Assembly: GCA_902783395.1 (NCBI GenBank)
Contig: CACZRA010000070.1
Span: 1 to 6,786, forward strand
Length of the DNA: 6,786 bases
From: an uncultured Lachnospiraceae bacterium
Lineage (GTDB): Bacteria > Bacillota > Clostridia > Lachnospirales > Lachnospiraceae
Direction of reading: 5' to 3'
The number at the start of each line of letters is the position of its first letter. Position 1 is the stretch's first letter. Shown in pieces: positions 5,620 through 6,786 of this stretch. A program made the position numbers and the translations under genes. The notes below the pieces were generated by a model. That model was not told the DNA's origin, searched no databases, and was given only the letters and a program-made list of their open reading frames with translations.

Positions 5620-6417
5620 TTATTTTTTATTACCCGGACTTGGTATGCCCTTATTCTTCTGAACCGGTGCTATCAGTACAGTGCCTGTTCCTCTGTATAC
5701 GTTAACCAAACCTTCCCCCGCAGCCATTGATCCGGCGATCGTGGATGTAGTTCTTTCAACAGTAAACTTCAGGTCTGCTGTCCAGGCTATGGCCATGTTG
5801 CCGTCAATTCTTACCACATCATCATCAAGAGTTACTTCTATCAGCTCGCTTCTCGGTACCGGGCTCTCTAACGCCACCACACCGTTTCCTGTCAGGTTTG
5901 TATTGAAAAGTCCTTCTCTGCCCAAAACAGCAGACGAAACATTGGTCCGGGGGCTTACATGTATCTCTACCGAATCCTCACACGCTAAAAACATACCATC
6001 TTCTATCATCAGATTATTATCCCAGTCTTCAAGATCCTCCAGGAGTATATATCTGAACGTAGGTTCCAGAACAAGTGTACCTTCACCTGTATAATGCGGT
6101 TTGACAGCTGTTTCTCCCGTAACTTTGCTCCCGACAATTTTTTTCACAAGATTCCCCACGCTCTGAATGTCGGTCTCGGCTTTCAGATCACCCAGCATGA
6201 TCTGCATCCGTCCTTTTTGCGCTATTACTCCTGTGTCTCTGGTTATGGATGCTGTTATCTGTCTTTTTCTGACGTCCATTTGAGACGCAAAATAAGCCGT
6301 CTCAGCCATTTCAGGTTCTACGGATAAGTCTCTGGTGTATTCCACTACGGAAAAACACCCTTTATAAAAGGATACTCTTCTTGCTTCTGAGGTTTCCAAA
6401 AGATTGGTTGTGATCAT
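5620..6417 (-). CDS. AIM24-family protein, first gene of the channel operon
   Basis: The predicted protein has 265 residues and no signal peptide or membrane segment, so it is probably cytosolic or membrane-peripheral. It is rich in beta strands, with recurring Gly and short turns. The C-terminal GEGLVNVYRGTGTVLIAP (234-251) is the typical end of AIM24/TIGR00266-type proteins. These form beta-sandwich-like folds; the yeast namesake is a mitochondrial inner membrane protein needed for membrane organisation, while bacterial ones have no settled function. I see no catalytic motif. It starts the operon 40 bases downstream of an extended -10 promoter. The ribosome site is a GGGGCGG stretch, weaker than those of the other genes. 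Placement with ExbB/ExbD-type genes suggests it controls or scaffolds the channel. That part is inference. Confidence 0.85.
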   Translation of the reverse strand: MITTNLLETSEARRVSFYKGCFSVVEYTRDLSVEPEMAETAYFASQMDVRKRQITASITRDTGVIAQKGRMQIMLGDLKAETDIQSVGNLVKKIVGSKVTGETAVKPHYTGEGTLVLEPTFRYILLEDLEDWDNNLMIEDGMFLACEDSVEIHVSPRTNVSSAVLGREGLFNTNLTGNGVVALESPVPRSELIEVTLDDDVVRIDGNMAIAWTADLKFTVERTTSTIAGSMAAGEGLVNVYRGTGTVLIAPVQKNKGIPSPGNKK

Positions 6418-6456
6418 GATCCGCCCCGTTTGTATTGCTATACACTTATTGCTGAT

Positions 6457-6485
6457 ATTATATCACTTTTAGTCCCCGGAAATAA
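6457..6485 (-). promoter_or_regulatory. extended -10 promoter for the six-gene operon
   Basis: The minus strand reads TGATATAAT, with TATAAT at 6462-6457 and the TG of an extended -10 just before it. The -35 at 17 bases (TTATTT, about 6485-6480) is weak, which an extended -10 can offset. Transcription would start near 6450, giving a leader of about 33 bases before the AIM24 ATG at 6417. Confidence 0.6.
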
Positions 6486-6502
6486 CATATAATGACGCGA
6501 TG

Positions 6503-6786
6503 TTATAGGGAATTCAATACCTCATTCCTGATACGGTTCCATACATGCTTTTTATTTCCGCTCCATTGAGGGGCTGTAAGTATTTTTTTGTCTCCGTCGC
6601 CGGTCAGTCTGTGGATTATGACATTATCCGGTATTATTTCCACGCACTGCTTAAGGATATCTATATATTCGTCTTCTGTCAGGATTTTGACTCTTCCCTC
6701 ATTGTATTCCTTTTCCAGATCTGTTCCTTTAAGGATATGAAGTAGCTGAAGTTTGATCCCCGCCGCTCCGGAATCACAGATATACT
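6503..6786 (-). CDS. radical SAM protein, TIGR01212/YhcC type (C-terminal part only)
   Basis: The last 94 codons of a gene enter from the right edge and end in TAA at 6505-6503. The translation contains GIKLQLLHILKGTDLEKEYN, EYIDILKQCVEIIPDNVIIH, RLTGDGDKKILTAPQWSGNK and HVWNRIRNEVLNSL. This is the C-terminal part of the TIGR01212 radical SAM family (E. coli YhcC, Bacillus YtqA), distinctive for KLQLLHxLKGTDL and IxRLTGDG. The CxxxCxxC cluster motif would lie upstream, outside the window. The family's reaction is not well established. It lacks a start within the window and no strong terminator follows, so some read-through into the operon is possible. Confidence 0.85.
   Translation of the reverse strand, partial: YICDSGAAGIKLQLLHILKGTDLEKEYNEGRVKILTEDEYIDILKQCVEIIPDNVIIHRLTGDGDKKILTAPQWSGNKKHVWNRIRNEVLNSL

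Noticed and set aside
4021..6417. Zorya-type anti-phage system based on a MotA/ExbB-like channel
   Set aside because: Zorya needs ZorA with a long cytosolic tail, ZorB with an OmpA-type peptidoglycan domain, and nuclease or helicase partners. None is present; the channel subunit has only 191 residues and the partner is ExbD-type.
6482..6506. Terminator after the radical SAM gene
   Set aside because: ATAACAT and ATGTTAT form a 7-base inverted repeat around the stop codon, but the stem is AT-rich, the loop is 11 bases and no U-run follows on the minus strand.

Overview
The window looks like chromosomal DNA from a low-to-mid GC, monoderm Firmicute, most likely a clostridial (Lachnospiraceae-type) gut anaerobe. 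This is inferred from strong GGAGG-type ribosome sites, AT-rich promoters, the style of the proteins and the gene families present. No 16S rRNA or other marker fixes the species. All genes but one lie on the minus strand, so transcription runs mostly from right to left.

Right edge (6503-6786): the C-terminal part of a radical SAM protein of the TIGR01212/YhcC type. A gap of 85-200 bases with an extended -10 promoter follows. Next comes the centrepiece, a tightly packed six-gene minus-strand operon (6417 down to 2580): an AIM24-family protein, a MotA/TolQ/ExbB-type proton channel subunit, an ExbD/TolR-type subunit with the conserved membrane Asp, two further small membrane-anchored proteins whose outer domains resemble ExbD periplasmic domains and share a DDYA...TYN motif, and an exported protein with a probable OB-fold. 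Junctions are 19, 12, 2, -4 and -4 bases, so the genes are almost certainly co-expressed and partly translationally coupled. The set suggests a proton-driven energy-transducing complex in the cytoplasmic membrane, with AIM24 as a cytosolic partner and the last protein as a possible outer effector. I know of no described system with this composition. No TonB, Pal or flagellar partner is present in the window.

Middle: a plus-strand GNAT acetyltransferase (2101-2559) converges on the operon end. Upstream of it (1886-2065) lies a 164-bp imperfect palindrome with CTAGTATAGCGTT ends, joined to an additional inverted end that makes a 36-bp perfect palindrome. It looks like a MITE-type or structured-RNA repeat element.

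Left: a minus-strand MmcQ/YjbR-MGMT fusion (1046-1750) with PCYR in place of the usual PCHR active site, a probable terminator, then an exported acidic protein with six 12-residue repeats (52-924). The first codons of another minus-strand gene may run off the left edge.
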